A stretch of 42,334 nucleotides of DNA from a virus: the IMG/VR virus record IMGVR_UViG_3300036886_000097, positions 1-42,334 of that record; one strand, written 5' to 3'. Positions 1 through 7,899 of the stretch are shown in pieces; the stretch's first letter is position 1, and each line of letters begins with the position of its first letter. The notes under the pieces were generated by a model. The model was not told the DNA's origin, searched no databases, and was given only the letters and a program-made list of their open reading frames with translations. Both the position numbers and the translations under genes were made by a program.

Positions 1-2100
1 CCCTCGCCAAGCCGCGTTGGTTACAGTTACGCTATCCAAAGACGCATTGACTGAGGTGTACCATTGAGGCCCGAAGCCCGGACTGTTTACTGAGTGAATC
101 TCTGAGTAGTGGCTGTTGCTGGTAGCCACGGAGAAGAAGTCGGATTCCAGCCCGTCTACTCCCCCGGAGTCCTCCAGGGCGATGGCGCGCCACACGTTGC
201 GGTAGCCGAACAATTCATACGCGCCGCACCCGGTCACACTATATCCAACGAACCGCAAGTTCTCGAATGTTGAGTCTGCCACATAACGCAGATACAGGCC
301 GCGCTGCTTGGTGGGGGTGCCCGTGTGTCCGCTTCCATCGAACGTCAAGTTGCGGATATGCACGTTCTTAACTGGCATAACCTTGAAGATTCCTGTGGAG
401 GCGCTCGCGTCGAGCGGAATCACAATCGGGTCTGAGAACCCTACTGTGTTGGTAGATTTCGACTTGATAATGCTCGTCTGGTCATACAGGTAAGTTGCGT
501 CATTGTACCTTAAAAGAACATAATCGCCTACCGTGTACGCCGCAGCACTGTCAACGTCGATAGTGGCACTGGTGGTAGTTGCACGATCTGCAAACGCACG
601 GGTCGTAGCGGGTCCGGTTTCACTCCCCGCTGAACCGTAGATGCTGAGGGCATTCACGCTCTCACCGTTCGCGGTAGGTTGCCAGAGCGTGCCCCCACCA
701 TCTAACGTGAAGTCGCCATCGGCCATTGTTAGATCAGCGGTGACTTTGTAGGTCTTGGTGAGCATGAGCGTCTTGCCCGTGCCCACCACTGCATCCAAGG
801 CGTCCTGGAGCGCACTGGTGTCATCCGTAGTGCCATCGCCCACCGCTCCGTAGGTCTCAGCCCAAACGATGTTTTGCGTATTGACGACAGGGAGGGCGGT
901 GCAATTCTCGGAAGCGCCGCTCGCGTCCACACCAAGCGGATAGTTACCAGCCGAGCAGTTAGCGCCGTTGGCGGCAAGGGCCGTCGCGGTGTCCGCTACC
1001 CCTGCCGTGCTTGCCTTACCGCTCGTATTGGCAGCATTGGCTGGGATGTCAGCCGAGACTAGGGCACGGAACGTGGGAGCCGCAGCCGCGCCCGTGGCAG
1101 GGCCACTATAGACGTAGTTCGCGGTCTGGTTGGGGATCTCCTCAAGCGTGCCGTCTGCGGTGCTCACACTCACAACTTTGTGATCGGTGGTCAAGGAAGC
1201 CGCGCCGCGTACCAGGCCCGCAGAATCGGTCAGGTCAGTAGAGGCACCCCCGCCCGTCGCATCTGCCGCGCACACCCACGCGCCCGCGCCGTTGCGCTTG
1301 ATGATTTGGTTCTCAGTGCAGGAGAGGGCGGCGATGGCGGTCAGGTCGGCGTTTCCGGGCTGATAGTCGCTCCCAGCCGATGCCGCGCTGGGGATGCCCT
1401 TGGTCATCTTGACTATCGTGGCGTCGAGCGTGCTCGGCTCGATTGCCTTCGCTCCGTCGTTGCCTACCGTCATCTGCCCCTTGCCAATAGTCGAGGGGGC
1501 CGTCACTGCGCCAGCGGTACCGCACGCCACAGAGGAACCGCCCACCAGGACGCAGTACGAGGCGGTTCCTGTGACCACGGAGGGCGCACCGCTGCTGGCC
1601 TTGATAACCCCGGTCAGTGTGCCAATCGCCAGAGTAGCGGGGGCGTACGACGATCCGCTCCATCGTAGGTATTGTCCGACCGTCGCCCCGCCCTGAGCGA
1701 TCTGGGAAAGCGCGAAGACCGAGGTTGCGGAGGGCACCGTCGCCACGGCCACGGCGTTTATCGTGGTCGGCGTGGTTCCGGTCACTACCCACGTCTGAGT
1801 CTTGGTGGTGTTTCCCCGGCTCACATAGCGAACCCCATAACTCGTGGTGGCCGGCGTGCATGTGCTGTTGGGATAGAGCGCCACGGTGAAGACGCCCGCG
1901 AGTATACTCACTACCCGCGTTTCCGGGTAGATATACACGCCGTTCGATTGCGTACAGGCGGCATTCAGCGTGATCTGCGCGACTCCGTTGAACAGCGACC
2001 CGTCCGGGTTATGAATAGTCTGCGCGACGGTGGTTTTGATGTCGGTGGCGGCGCTCAGACAGGCAGCCGCCAGAAGAAGCGCGATTATAGAACGAAGCAT
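1..2100 (-). CDS. Tailspike / pectate-lyase-fold protein with signal peptide, partial at the window edge
   Basis: An open minus-strand frame runs from ATG at 2100 to base 1 without a stop, giving at least 700 residues; the C-terminus is outside the window. The start has an AAGGGGG Shine-Dalgarno (SD) sequence 5-6 nt upstream and overlaps the preceding glycosyltransferase by 16 nt. The N-terminus (MLRSIIALLLAAACLSAA) is a typical Sec signal peptide. Residues about 25-400 are low-complexity Thr/Ala/Gly fibre-like sequence. Near residue 410 is AETYGAVGDGTTDDTSALQ, the signature that opens right-handed beta-helix tailspikes of the Pectate_lyase_3 type, followed by beta-helix-like sequence to the edge. 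The role is probably host-glycan binding or cleavage at the tail tip. The signal peptide is odd for a virion protein assembled in the cytoplasm. The fold is a firm call; the enzymatic activity is inferred. Confidence 0.82.
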   Translation of the reverse strand, partial: MLRSIIALLLAAACLSAATDIKTTVAQTIHNPDGSLFNGVAQITLNAACTQSNGVYIYPETRVVSILAGVFTVALYPNSTCTPATTSYGVRYVSRGNTTKTQTWVVTGTTPTTINAVAVATVPSATSVFALSQIAQGGATVGQYLRWSGSSYAPATLAIGTLTGVIKASSGAPSVVTGTASYCVLVGGSSVACGTAGAVTAPSTIGKGQMTVGNDGAKAIEPSTLDATIVKMTKGIPSAASAGSDYQPGNADLTAIAALSCTENQIIKRNGAGAWVCAADATGGGASTDLTDSAGLVRGAASLTTDHKVVSVSTADGTLEEIPNQTANYVYSGPATGAAAAPTFRALVSADIPANAANTSGKASTAGVADTATALAANGANCSAGNYPLGVDASGASENCTALPVVNTQNIVWAETYGAVGDGTTDDTSALQDALDAVVGTGKTLMLTKTYKVTADLTMADGDFTLDGGGTLWQPTANGESVNALSIYGSAGSETGPATTRAFADRATTTSATIDVDSAAAYTVGDYVLLRYNDATYLYDQTSIIKSKSTNTVGFSDPIVIPLDASASTGIFKVMPVKNVHIRNLTFDGSGHTGTPTKQRGLYLRYVADSTFENLRFVGYSVTGCGAYELFGYRNVWRAIALEDSGGVDGLESDFFSVATSNSHYSEIHSVNSPGFGPQWYTSVNASLDSVTVTNAAWRG

Positions 2101-2834
2101 TGTTCCCCCTTGATCCCGGCGCGTTGGCGCTTGCGTTCCTGAAGTTGCGCGACCATCTTGTGTAGCGAAAGCCGCTGTTCTTCGCCCGTCATGACCTGGT
2201 TGAAGCTGGAGGAATACTGCTTCCCGCCGTAGCCGTGCTTCACGACGGCGTCCCCGGTCACGGCCAGCGTGTACCCAGCCTCCATGGTCCGGTCGCAGTA
2301 GTCGTCATCGTCCCCGCCGTAGCCCGTGAAGGATTCATCCAGTGGGCCGACGGCCTCCAAGACCTCGCGCTTGATGTAGACGCACACAAAGCACAGCCGG
2401 GAGGTGGATTCCGCACCGTGTCCGATAGAGTAGCCGAAGCGTTGCATGGGGTTGCCCACAACACCGATGATCTGCGGCGAGACAATCCCGATGCGCGGGT
2501 AGCTGTAAGCTACGGCCTGTAGCGTTGCGATGGTCCCCGGCTTCAGAAAGGCCACGTCATCGTTGACGAGCAGGATGTCCGGCTTCACAAATGGGATGTC
2601 AGGGTTGAAAGGCGACTTCGAGGCTCTCGCAATTCCGATGTTGGCGTTGCGGGCGAACACGAAGGGCTCTACCCCTTCAACAAAAATCCAATGGGGGTCT
2701 AAACTCTGGAACTCCCCGCTGGTGACCGCGATTTGGTCGTGGTCCGGCTCGTACAGGTCCAGGGAATCCGCTAACATGCGGAATATCTCCGTGAACCGCG
2801 TCAACGTCACTATGGCTACTTCCGGCATTCGCAT
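2085..2834 (-). CDS. Family 2-type glycosyltransferase
   Basis: A 249-residue protein of GT-A fold. Visible features are the N-terminal nucleotide-binding strand (VAIVTLTRF), NDDV at residues 91-94 (DxD-type metal/nucleotide-sugar site), GPLDESF at 163-169, and the acidic GGDDDDYC at 173-180 followed by H200, which is the usual acceptor-side ED/H pattern of GT2 enzymes. It should transfer a sugar from a nucleotide donor to a glycan or protein; the acceptor is unknown. It is the last gene of a four-gene glycan block and overlaps both neighbours. ATG is at 2834, with a second ATG two codons in (2828), so the exact start is uncertain by two residues. It may modify the host surface polysaccharide or the adjacent spikes. 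Confidence 0.8.
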   Translation of the reverse strand: MRMPEVAIVTLTRFTEIFRMLADSLDLYEPDHDQIAVTSGEFQSLDPHWIFVEGVEPFVFARNANIGIARASKSPFNPDIPFVKPDILLVNDDVAFLKPGTIATLQAVAYSYPRIGIVSPQIIGVVGNPMQRFGYSIGHGAESTSRLCFVCVYIKREVLEAVGPLDESFTGYGGDDDDYCDRTMEAGYTLAVTGDAVVKHGYGGKQYSSSFNQVMTGEEQRLSLHKMVAQLQERKRQRAGIKGEQCFVL

Positions 2835-3421
2835 TCTCTCTCCAAAACGGACTTAGCTCTCACTCGCATGGCGTCGGCAAGCTGGCCGTGATCCGGTTGC
2901 TTATACAGGCGGTTGGGTGCGGTGGCCCATGGGAGATGGGTGATAGGGAAGTCCACCACCTTGACGGGATTCAGGCAGGTGAACAGGCGTCCCGCTTCCC
3001 GGCGCATCAGCGGGTCTTTCGTAAATCCCGCGTCCAGGTATCGGTTGAATGTCTTGTTGACCAGCACCTTCTCGAATACCGAACCGAAGCCCATGAGGCG
3101 ATCCGGTCTCTCCGCGTAGTTCGCCTGATACTCCCGAGGCATGTTGCAGACTATGAATCCCGGTTTCCACTGGCCGATGATGGCCTCCGGGTCGCTCACG
3201 ATCACGTCATCGTCCTGGAAGTAGACGACGGCGTTCCGTGCCTGAAGTGCCAAGTCGAACTGCCCGTACGGCCCGAGGTCCGGCAACCTAGACTCAGCCC
3301 TCTTGGCGTTGTCGCAGACCAGAACCTCGTCGAACCGGGCCGCTGCTAGGGACGAAAATATCTTGCTCATGTCCACGTCCCCACGAGTTACCAGTACTGC
3401 CGTGCAAAGTCGAGGAGTCAC
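2816..3421 (-). CDS. GT-A-like glycosyltransferase
   Basis: A 201-residue protein with an N-terminal alpha/beta half (LCTAVLVTRGD, then DEVLVCDNA) and QDDDV at residues 69-73, the DxD-like motif of GT-A glycosyltransferases. It is shorter than most GT2 enzymes and I do not recognise a specific family; the C-terminal half (HLPWATAPNRLY) resembles hydroxylase/GT proteins that carry a conserved His after the sugar-binding region. Translation starts with GTG at 3421 in a GTGA overlap with the upstream gene, so it is probably translationally coupled. It overlaps the next gene by 19 nt. Its role in the same glycan pathway as its neighbours is inferred from position. Confidence 0.65.
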   Translation of the reverse strand: MTPRLCTAVLVTRGDVDMSKIFSSLAAARFDEVLVCDNAKRAESRLPDLGPYGQFDLALQARNAVVYFQDDDVIVSDPEAIIGQWKPGFIVCNMPREYQANYAERPDRLMGFGSVFEKVLVNKTFNRYLDAGFTKDPLMRREAGRLFTCLNPVKVVDFPITHLPWATAPNRLYKQPDHGQLADAMRVRAKSVLERECECRK

Positions 3422-4158
3422 TTTTGAAGGAGTGCAGAAAAATACTTGAGAGCGGCTGCCTGGTCAACCTGAACCCCGCGCGTCTGGCCGCAGAACAGCG
3501 GGTCCAGGCCACTTCCCAGGTCGATCATGGTCCGACCCGGCTTCCTCTTCATCAACCCCGCCATAATGAGTTTGGACGCCCGGCCTGCACAGAAGATCAG
3601 GACTTCCGCAGTCGATCGGTCCAGGCGTTCAACCGCCTCTTCAGCCACTTCCCACGCGGTTGCCAGTGGGATCTCGTACAGCGAACACCTCAGCATCCGG
3701 CAAGCGCCTGAGAGCCTCGCAGGGGCCACTAGGACCTTCTCTATGGGGTCTGACCGAAGCACCTCGTAGAAGTGCCGGAGTTCCGGGCTGAGGCGGTTCG
3801 ACAGGAGCGCCTCCATGTGTACCAAAGTCGGCAACGGACCCGGCCACGGATTCACGCCGGCCAACGCTACCATCTCTTCCCACTCCGCGAAGTGCTTCTG
3901 CTCGTCGCGCGGCCCAAAGTCGCTGTACGTCTTGAAGTCGGCCACGTAGGATGTCGGCTGAGATGCCAGCGTCATCCACGCCAACCACAACCCGGCGCTC
4001 AGAGCGGGGCAATTCACTTCTCCATCGGCGGTGCGCCCGTCGCGCAGGTTGTACATGAACTGCACGTCGCCGTCACCGAATTTGGTGAATATGAACGGCT
4101 CACGCTTCTGGAGTTTGGCCGCCAGAATAGTGCAGGTTTCTTCGGCTGAAGGTGTCAT
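3418..4158 (-). CDS. Putative glycosyltransferase with GT-D-like FGDGD motif
   Basis: A 246-residue protein. The N-terminal segment FIFTKFGDGDVQFMYN resembles the R/K-x-G-D-G-E motif of DUF1792/GT-D glycosyltransferases, and the C-terminal part (AEVLIFCAGRASKLIMAG, then MIDLGSGLDPLF) has the Rossmann-like strand and D-x-G pattern of that group. The start chosen is ATG at 4158, which gives a one-base TGATG overlap with the deacetylase stop; an upstream in-frame start at 4176 would overlap more. It sits between a PIG-L deacetylase and two other glycosyltransferase-like genes. Function as a glucosyltransferase is a guess from the motif; the acceptor is unknown. Confidence 0.5.
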   Translation of the reverse strand: MTPSAEETCTILAAKLQKREPFIFTKFGDGDVQFMYNLRDGRTADGEVNCPALSAGLWLAWMTLASQPTSYVADFKTYSDFGPRDEQKHFAEWEEMVALAGVNPWPGPLPTLVHMEALLSNRLSPELRHFYEVLRSDPIEKVLVAPARLSGACRMLRCSLYEIPLATAWEVAEEAVERLDRSTAEVLIFCAGRASKLIMAGLMKRKPGRTMIDLGSGLDPLFCGQTRGVQVDQAAALKYFSALLQK

Positions 4159-4625
4159 CAGTACCAGGTCCAGCATCCAGCGGCTTCGTACGCCGCTTTG
4201 ATGGCGCGGAATATCTTCGGGTCTTTCCCGTTTACGGGGCAGTCAAACGCTTCCATGCAGGCGTTATGCACGAGGATGTGGTCGGGGTGCTGGTACTCGC
4301 CCATCGCGTTGTGCGTGGTAACTTCGTCGGCCTTGATCGCTTTCAGGAGCCTGACGACGTGATTCGCGTTGTTCTTGTGGCACCACTGCGCGTTCACGTC
4401 GTCGGCCTTGTGGAAGATCCCCGATTCGGTCACGTCCAGGCAGATGATGCGATCCTTGAGCGGGTGCGCTTCAATGGCCTTCAGCCGTGCGGGTCCGAGT
4501 CCCGGTCTGTCTGGATGGCCTGAGAACACGATGACGATGCGGTCGAAGGACTCAGGGGACCACCAGAGGGCCTCGTCATCGGGGTGAGCGCAGACTAGGA
4601 GTTTCATTGGCGGTGCTAGGGTCAT
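4158..4625 (-). CDS. PIG-L family deacetylase (GlcNAc de-N-acetylase-like)
   Basis: A 155-residue protein with the zinc-binding AHPDDE motif at residues 13-18 and the second metal/catalytic segment GEYQHPDH at 109-116, both diagnostic of the PIG-L/LmbE family. Members remove acetyl groups from N-acetylglucosamine-containing glycans or glycolipids, using Zn2+. It is shorter than the usual 200-270 residues, so it is a minimal version, but both metal motifs are intact. ATG at 4625 is used; an ATG six codons later (4607) would keep all motifs. It lies upstream of three glycosyltransferase-like genes, which fits a small pathway that builds or edits an amino-sugar glycan. The target (host envelope or virion) is not shown. 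Confidence 0.82.
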   Translation of the reverse strand: MTLAPPMKLLVCAHPDDEALWWSPESFDRIVIVFSGHPDRPGLGPARLKAIEAHPLKDRIICLDVTESGIFHKADDVNAQWCHKNNANHVVRLLKAIKADEVTTHNAMGEYQHPDHILVHNACMEAFDCPVNGKDPKIFRAIKAAYEAAGCWTWY

Positions 4626-4650
4626 GTCAGATTAGGAACGCGGAGCAGTA

Positions 4651-5229
4651 TTATAGGTACCTGATTGCTGGGTTTTGGGGTACAATAGGAGCAGGCTGGA
4701 AGGGCGTTAGAAGCGCCACTCCCAAGTTACTTCCACCATCCACGCTGTTGAATCTAGCGAACTCCCCAAATACTTCAGCGGCCTTGAGGTTGTAGGCCGT
4801 CGCCGCGTCGGCTTCCTTGACGAACAAGCCCGACCAAACTGCCTTACCATTTAGCGATACACGCGCTAGCCACTTGCCCGCACGTTTGTCCCAGCAGACG
4901 CCCCTGAAGCGCGAAGTGCCGCCCTTGGCGCAACCGTTCGCAGTGTTCATGCTCTTGTTGGCGGGGCGCAGGTTGTCACGCCGATTATTGAGGCCGTCGC
5001 CATCCTTGTGGTCCGGCATGAATCCGGGAGAGCACGGACACACCATCTGGTGAAGGTAGACGAACTTCTTCTTCCCTTCCGGCGTTCGCTCCCACCGTCC
5101 GCAGTAGACCACCGAGGTCCCGTTCTTCCGCTTAATTACGACGGCGGTCCACCTCTTCAGTGCAAGGCTGGCGTCTTCATCATCCACGAAGGCGACATAG
5201 CCGCGCTTCGTCCTGATCTCGACGCTCAT
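4651..5229 (-). CDS. HNH-AP2 homing-endonuclease-like protein
   Basis: A 192-residue protein. The HNH core is at about residues 59-88 (LHQMV, then DHKDGDGLNNRRDNLR), followed by an AP2/ERF-type DNA-binding domain at about 105-161 (SRFRGVCWDK, KWLARVSLNGK, EADAATAYN). This order is the known free-standing homing endonuclease architecture of phages. ATG at 5229 is preferred because family members begin just before the RGYVAFVDDED strand; an in-frame ATG at 5286 would add 19 residues. It interrupts the tail gene block between the GH18 gene and the glycan block and is flanked by a 240-nt non-coding stretch. Likely a mobile intruder that cuts related phages lacking it. Confidence 0.85.
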   Translation of the reverse strand: MSVEIRTKRGYVAFVDDEDASLALKRWTAVVIKRKNGTSVVYCGRWERTPEGKKKFVYLHQMVCPCSPGFMPDHKDGDGLNNRRDNLRPANKSMNTANGCAKGGTSRFRGVCWDKRAGKWLARVSLNGKAVWSGLFVKEADAATAYNLKAAEVFGEFARFNSVDGGSNLGVALLTPFQPAPIVPQNPAIRYL

Positions 5230-5375
5230 CTTGCCCGTTCCGAAACAACAGCGATTGTCTTCATGCCTCAAGTTTGCGCCCATCATTTCAACAACTCAAG
5301 GAATCAGGGAACGTAACCCCTATTACTTTTCGTTCACCAGTTCTCGGAACATCAAAGCCGACTACCACCGTTGCT

Positions 5376-5397
5376 GCCCCTCGTTTGTTTGAGGGGC
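5376..5397. other. GC-rich hairpin between GH18 and HNH-AP2 genes
   Basis: GCCCCTC (5376-5382) and GAGGGGC (5391-5397) form a perfect 7-bp stem with an 8-nt AT-rich loop. It lies in the 240-nt gap 5230-5470, the longest non-coding stretch of the left half. There is no U-tract on either strand, so it is not a standard intrinsic terminator. It may attenuate read-through or protect the mRNA end. No clear promoter was seen in the gap. Confidence 0.4.
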
Positions 5398-5470
5398 GCT
5401 TGAGGGCGGATTCGGGTTGGATTCGCTCTTTCATTTTTAGGGACACTTTGCAAAATTTAGTGTGCCTGCC

Positions 5471-6991
5471 TCATCGCAGGCCCATGCCTGATTTCAGCAG
5501 GGGGGGCTTGTCGTAGATCGCGCTAAGCAGGGGGTGCGGCTTTAGAGTTCCTGCTGTGTAATCCGCGCCGAGTTCCCAAATCATCCACCCCCCAAAACCT
5601 TGCGCAATAATATACTGGATCTTGGCTTGGATTGACTGCGGATCGTCATAGGTAAGATACCAATAAGTATTCGGCGTCGTTCCCACGTGGCTGAGATAGG
5701 GGACCAAGGCTACGGTATCCCAGTGGTACTCCTGCGTAGTAATAAGAGAGATAAGTGAATTGTAGTAGAGAGGTTGCTGCGTTGGGGCGTTTCCTGACTT
5801 CCACATTTGCCGTGGCCCACTGATACCTTGATTGTTGTCTGAATCTAAAATGCCGCCGGTCCAGCGAATCCCATAGAACGGAATACCTATCCCAAGTTTA
5901 GTAGCAGGAAGCCCCTGCGCCAGAAAATGGCCCGCGAAGGACTCGACTGAATATACGGAATTTCCGTAGATGGGGGAATTAAACCACGGATACCCATCCC
6001 AGTCCGACCCGTTCATGTCGTAGGTCATTAGGTTTACGCGGTCAAAGCTGCCATGATTCGCACCCCAATACGCATATCCCTGAGTCTGCGCTGGAGCAGC
6101 AACGGTCAACACCTTAGTCCCAAGTGCTGTACGAAGCGCCGCCGAGAATGCCGTCATGTGTACTCCGCTGGTGGCGACTGTAAATGGTTCCCAGTTGAGA
6201 TCCACCCCATCAAAATTGTAATTATTCACGACGGTCATTATGCTGCTGACCAATGTAGACAGATGCGATCCAATTGCGGTGTTCCAATTCGCCTCCGAGT
6301 CAGCCTTCAAATCCACAATCGCCATGACCTGGTGACTGTGTGCTGCTGCCACTAGAGCTGCGGCACTGGTTGAGAACTCAAGCGTTGTGAGATCCAAAGT
6401 CCCATCGGCGTTTACCAGCGTACCAACTTGGATTACGTGCGTGAGTCCGTTCCACTGTATAGCGGAGACGGGAAGATTAAACCCGTAGCCGGGGTAGTAA
6501 GAGTTGTAGTATCCCATGCTCCATTGGTTCATTGTTGATGCAGGAAGTGCAAGAGGATGCAAAGTCAAACCCGTCAAGGTATTGGTTTGCGAGTAGTCCC
6601 AAGTCGTGATAACGACGATCAGCGATGTATAAGATCCGCTGCTGAAGGTTTGAGAACACGCTTGGGGAGTACCGTTAAGGTTATATACATGGTAAGATAA
6701 AGCTGTTCCCCAGTCATCCCCGAAAATCTCTACGGTAAGCCCGGAGCTAGACGACGGGCTGGCACTGGCCATTACCTCGAAAGTGTAATTAGTGTTTGCA
6801 GAGACGGCTATAGAAGTTTGGTGCAACATTGGGTTTCCGCTGGCTGCGGTAACCCATGTCGTCGCGCCACTAGCAGAACTATCCGTTTTGTGCCAAGCAG
6901 CGTTGGTTATATCTGAGGGGCTGGTTAGAAGGTTCTGCGCTCCGCACACACTAGCTACAGCAAGGGTTATAACTACAAGTTTGGTTGGCAT
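5471..6991 (-). CDS. Secreted GH18 (chitinase/endo-beta-N-acetylglucosaminidase-like) glycosidase
   Basis: A 506-residue protein. The start at ATG 6991 gives a Sec signal peptide (MPTKLVVITLAVASVCGA); AAAGGA lies 11 nt upstream. Residues about 20-150 look like a carbohydrate-binding beta-sandwich, and residues about 155-500 are a GH18 TIM barrel: FDGVDLNWE around residues 260-268 (family motif DxxDxDxE, with the catalytic Glu near 268), MTYDMNG, GIGIPFYGIRW and the late WMIWELGAD tryptophan strand. In the motif the third Asp is Asn here, which may lower or alter activity. GH18 enzymes cleave beta-1,4 bonds next to N-acetylglucosamine by substrate-assisted catalysis. It is next to fibre/spike genes and no ordinary endolysin exists in the window, so it could be a depolymerase or the lysis enzyme. 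Confidence 0.85.
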   Translation of the reverse strand: MPTKLVVITLAVASVCGAQNLLTSPSDITNAAWHKTDSSASGATTWVTAASGNPMLHQTSIAVSANTNYTFEVMASASPSSSSGLTVEIFGDDWGTALSYHVYNLNGTPQACSQTFSSGSYTSLIVVITTWDYSQTNTLTGLTLHPLALPASTMNQWSMGYYNSYYPGYGFNLPVSAIQWNGLTHVIQVGTLVNADGTLDLTTLEFSTSAAALVAAAHSHQVMAIVDLKADSEANWNTAIGSHLSTLVSSIMTVVNNYNFDGVDLNWEPFTVATSGVHMTAFSAALRTALGTKVLTVAAPAQTQGYAYWGANHGSFDRVNLMTYDMNGSDWDGYPWFNSPIYGNSVYSVESFAGHFLAQGLPATKLGIGIPFYGIRWTGGILDSDNNQGISGPRQMWKSGNAPTQQPLYYNSLISLITTQEYHWDTVALVPYLSHVGTTPNTYWYLTYDDPQSIQAKIQYIIAQGFGGWMIWELGADYTAGTLKPHPLLSAIYDKPPLLKSGMGLR

Positions 6992-7011
6992 TTTCTTAAA
7001 TTCCTTTAGGC

Positions 7012-7890
7012 TTACTGAGCCGCAAAGGTCTTGAATCTCCACGGCCTTGACGCATTGCTTACCCACTTGGAACCGTCAAACGCCGCATTTGTTCCTGAGG
7101 TATATCCGGGCGTGTTGTTGTAGCCCGCCTGTGCGTAGTTGCTCATACTGATTGTGAAATCCCCGGCAATCACTAAAGCATAGAAACTGTTGTTCGTAAT
7201 TGCTGGCATGGTGTTGAACGAGAAGGTATAATCTGCAAAGCTGGTCGTGAGAGAATCAACGGTAATAATCCGGCTGGTAGCAAGTTTGGTAACTGGAAGG
7301 TTGGCTGCGGAAGTCCACACCTCCATCCAAAGGTTGCCACTCGGAGAACCTGTCTTCTTGAGCGCCACAAGACCTTGCGCTAGGATATAGGTGGCCGTTG
7401 CCAAAAAAGGCATACCATCTGAGGTGTTACCAGAGTTGTAGCGGATTACCTGAGCTGTGCTCGCGGAAGGAAAGTATGAATCGACGAGTCCGACAGTCAA
7501 CGTAGTGAACTGAATTGCGGTGAACTTGTAGCCCGTTTTGGAGTTCGTATCGTAGCCCGCGATGATTGGGTCGGCCCCTGCTCCGTATATTTGAAAAGTC
7601 AGATTGTTCTGCGGGATAACTAATGTTTCGGCGCTCCAGTCCCCACCCGCCTTGAAGCCGATAGAATCTCCAGAAGAGAAACTGGCTGCGTTCACTTTTG
7701 CAACTGTGGCCCATGGTAACTCTAACGTCCCTGGGTTATCGTCCGACCCAGCTACCGAATCCACGTAATAGATCGTGTTGGGACTTTGGCCGTGAACGCC
7801 CATAATCATCTGGGCTCGCGCTACCTTGGATATCAGTCCCAGTGCCGGTACCCACAATGCACCACATTTAACGAATGCGCGTCTTCTCAT
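7012..7890 (-). CDS. Beta-helix/spike-like protein with Tat-type signal
   Basis: A 292-residue protein starting at ATG 7890 with AAGGTGA just upstream. The N-terminus MRRRAFVKCGALWVPALGL followed by ISKVARA has a twin-arginine RRxFxK motif, a hydrophobic core and an ARA-type cleavage site, so it looks like a Tat signal. After it comes YYVDSVAGSDDNPGT and PWATVAKVNA, the opening of parallel beta-helix proteins (DUF1565-like). The C-terminal half (YALVIAGDF, GSKWVSNASRPWRFKTF) resembles a jelly-roll/anchor-type domain of secreted bacterial proteins. It lies between GH18 and a fibre-like gene in the same operon, each with its own signal peptide. Export of a folded protein is implied by the Tat motif; glycan binding is inferred from fold and context. 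Confidence 0.65.
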   Translation of the reverse strand: MRRRAFVKCGALWVPALGLISKVARAQMIMGVHGQSPNTIYYVDSVAGSDDNPGTLELPWATVAKVNAASFSSGDSIGFKAGGDWSAETLVIPQNNLTFQIYGAGADPIIAGYDTNSKTGYKFTAIQFTTLTVGLVDSYFPSASTAQVIRYNSGNTSDGMPFLATATYILAQGLVALKKTGSPSGNLWMEVWTSAANLPVTKLATSRIITVDSLTTSFADYTFSFNTMPAITNNSFYALVIAGDFTISMSNYAQAGYNNTPGYTSGTNAAFDGSKWVSNASRPWRFKTFAAQ

Positions 7891-7899
7891 GGCGTCACC

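Noticed and set aside
5376-5397. Intrinsic terminator between GH18 and HNH-AP2
   Set aside because: The hairpin is strong but no U-tract follows on either strand.
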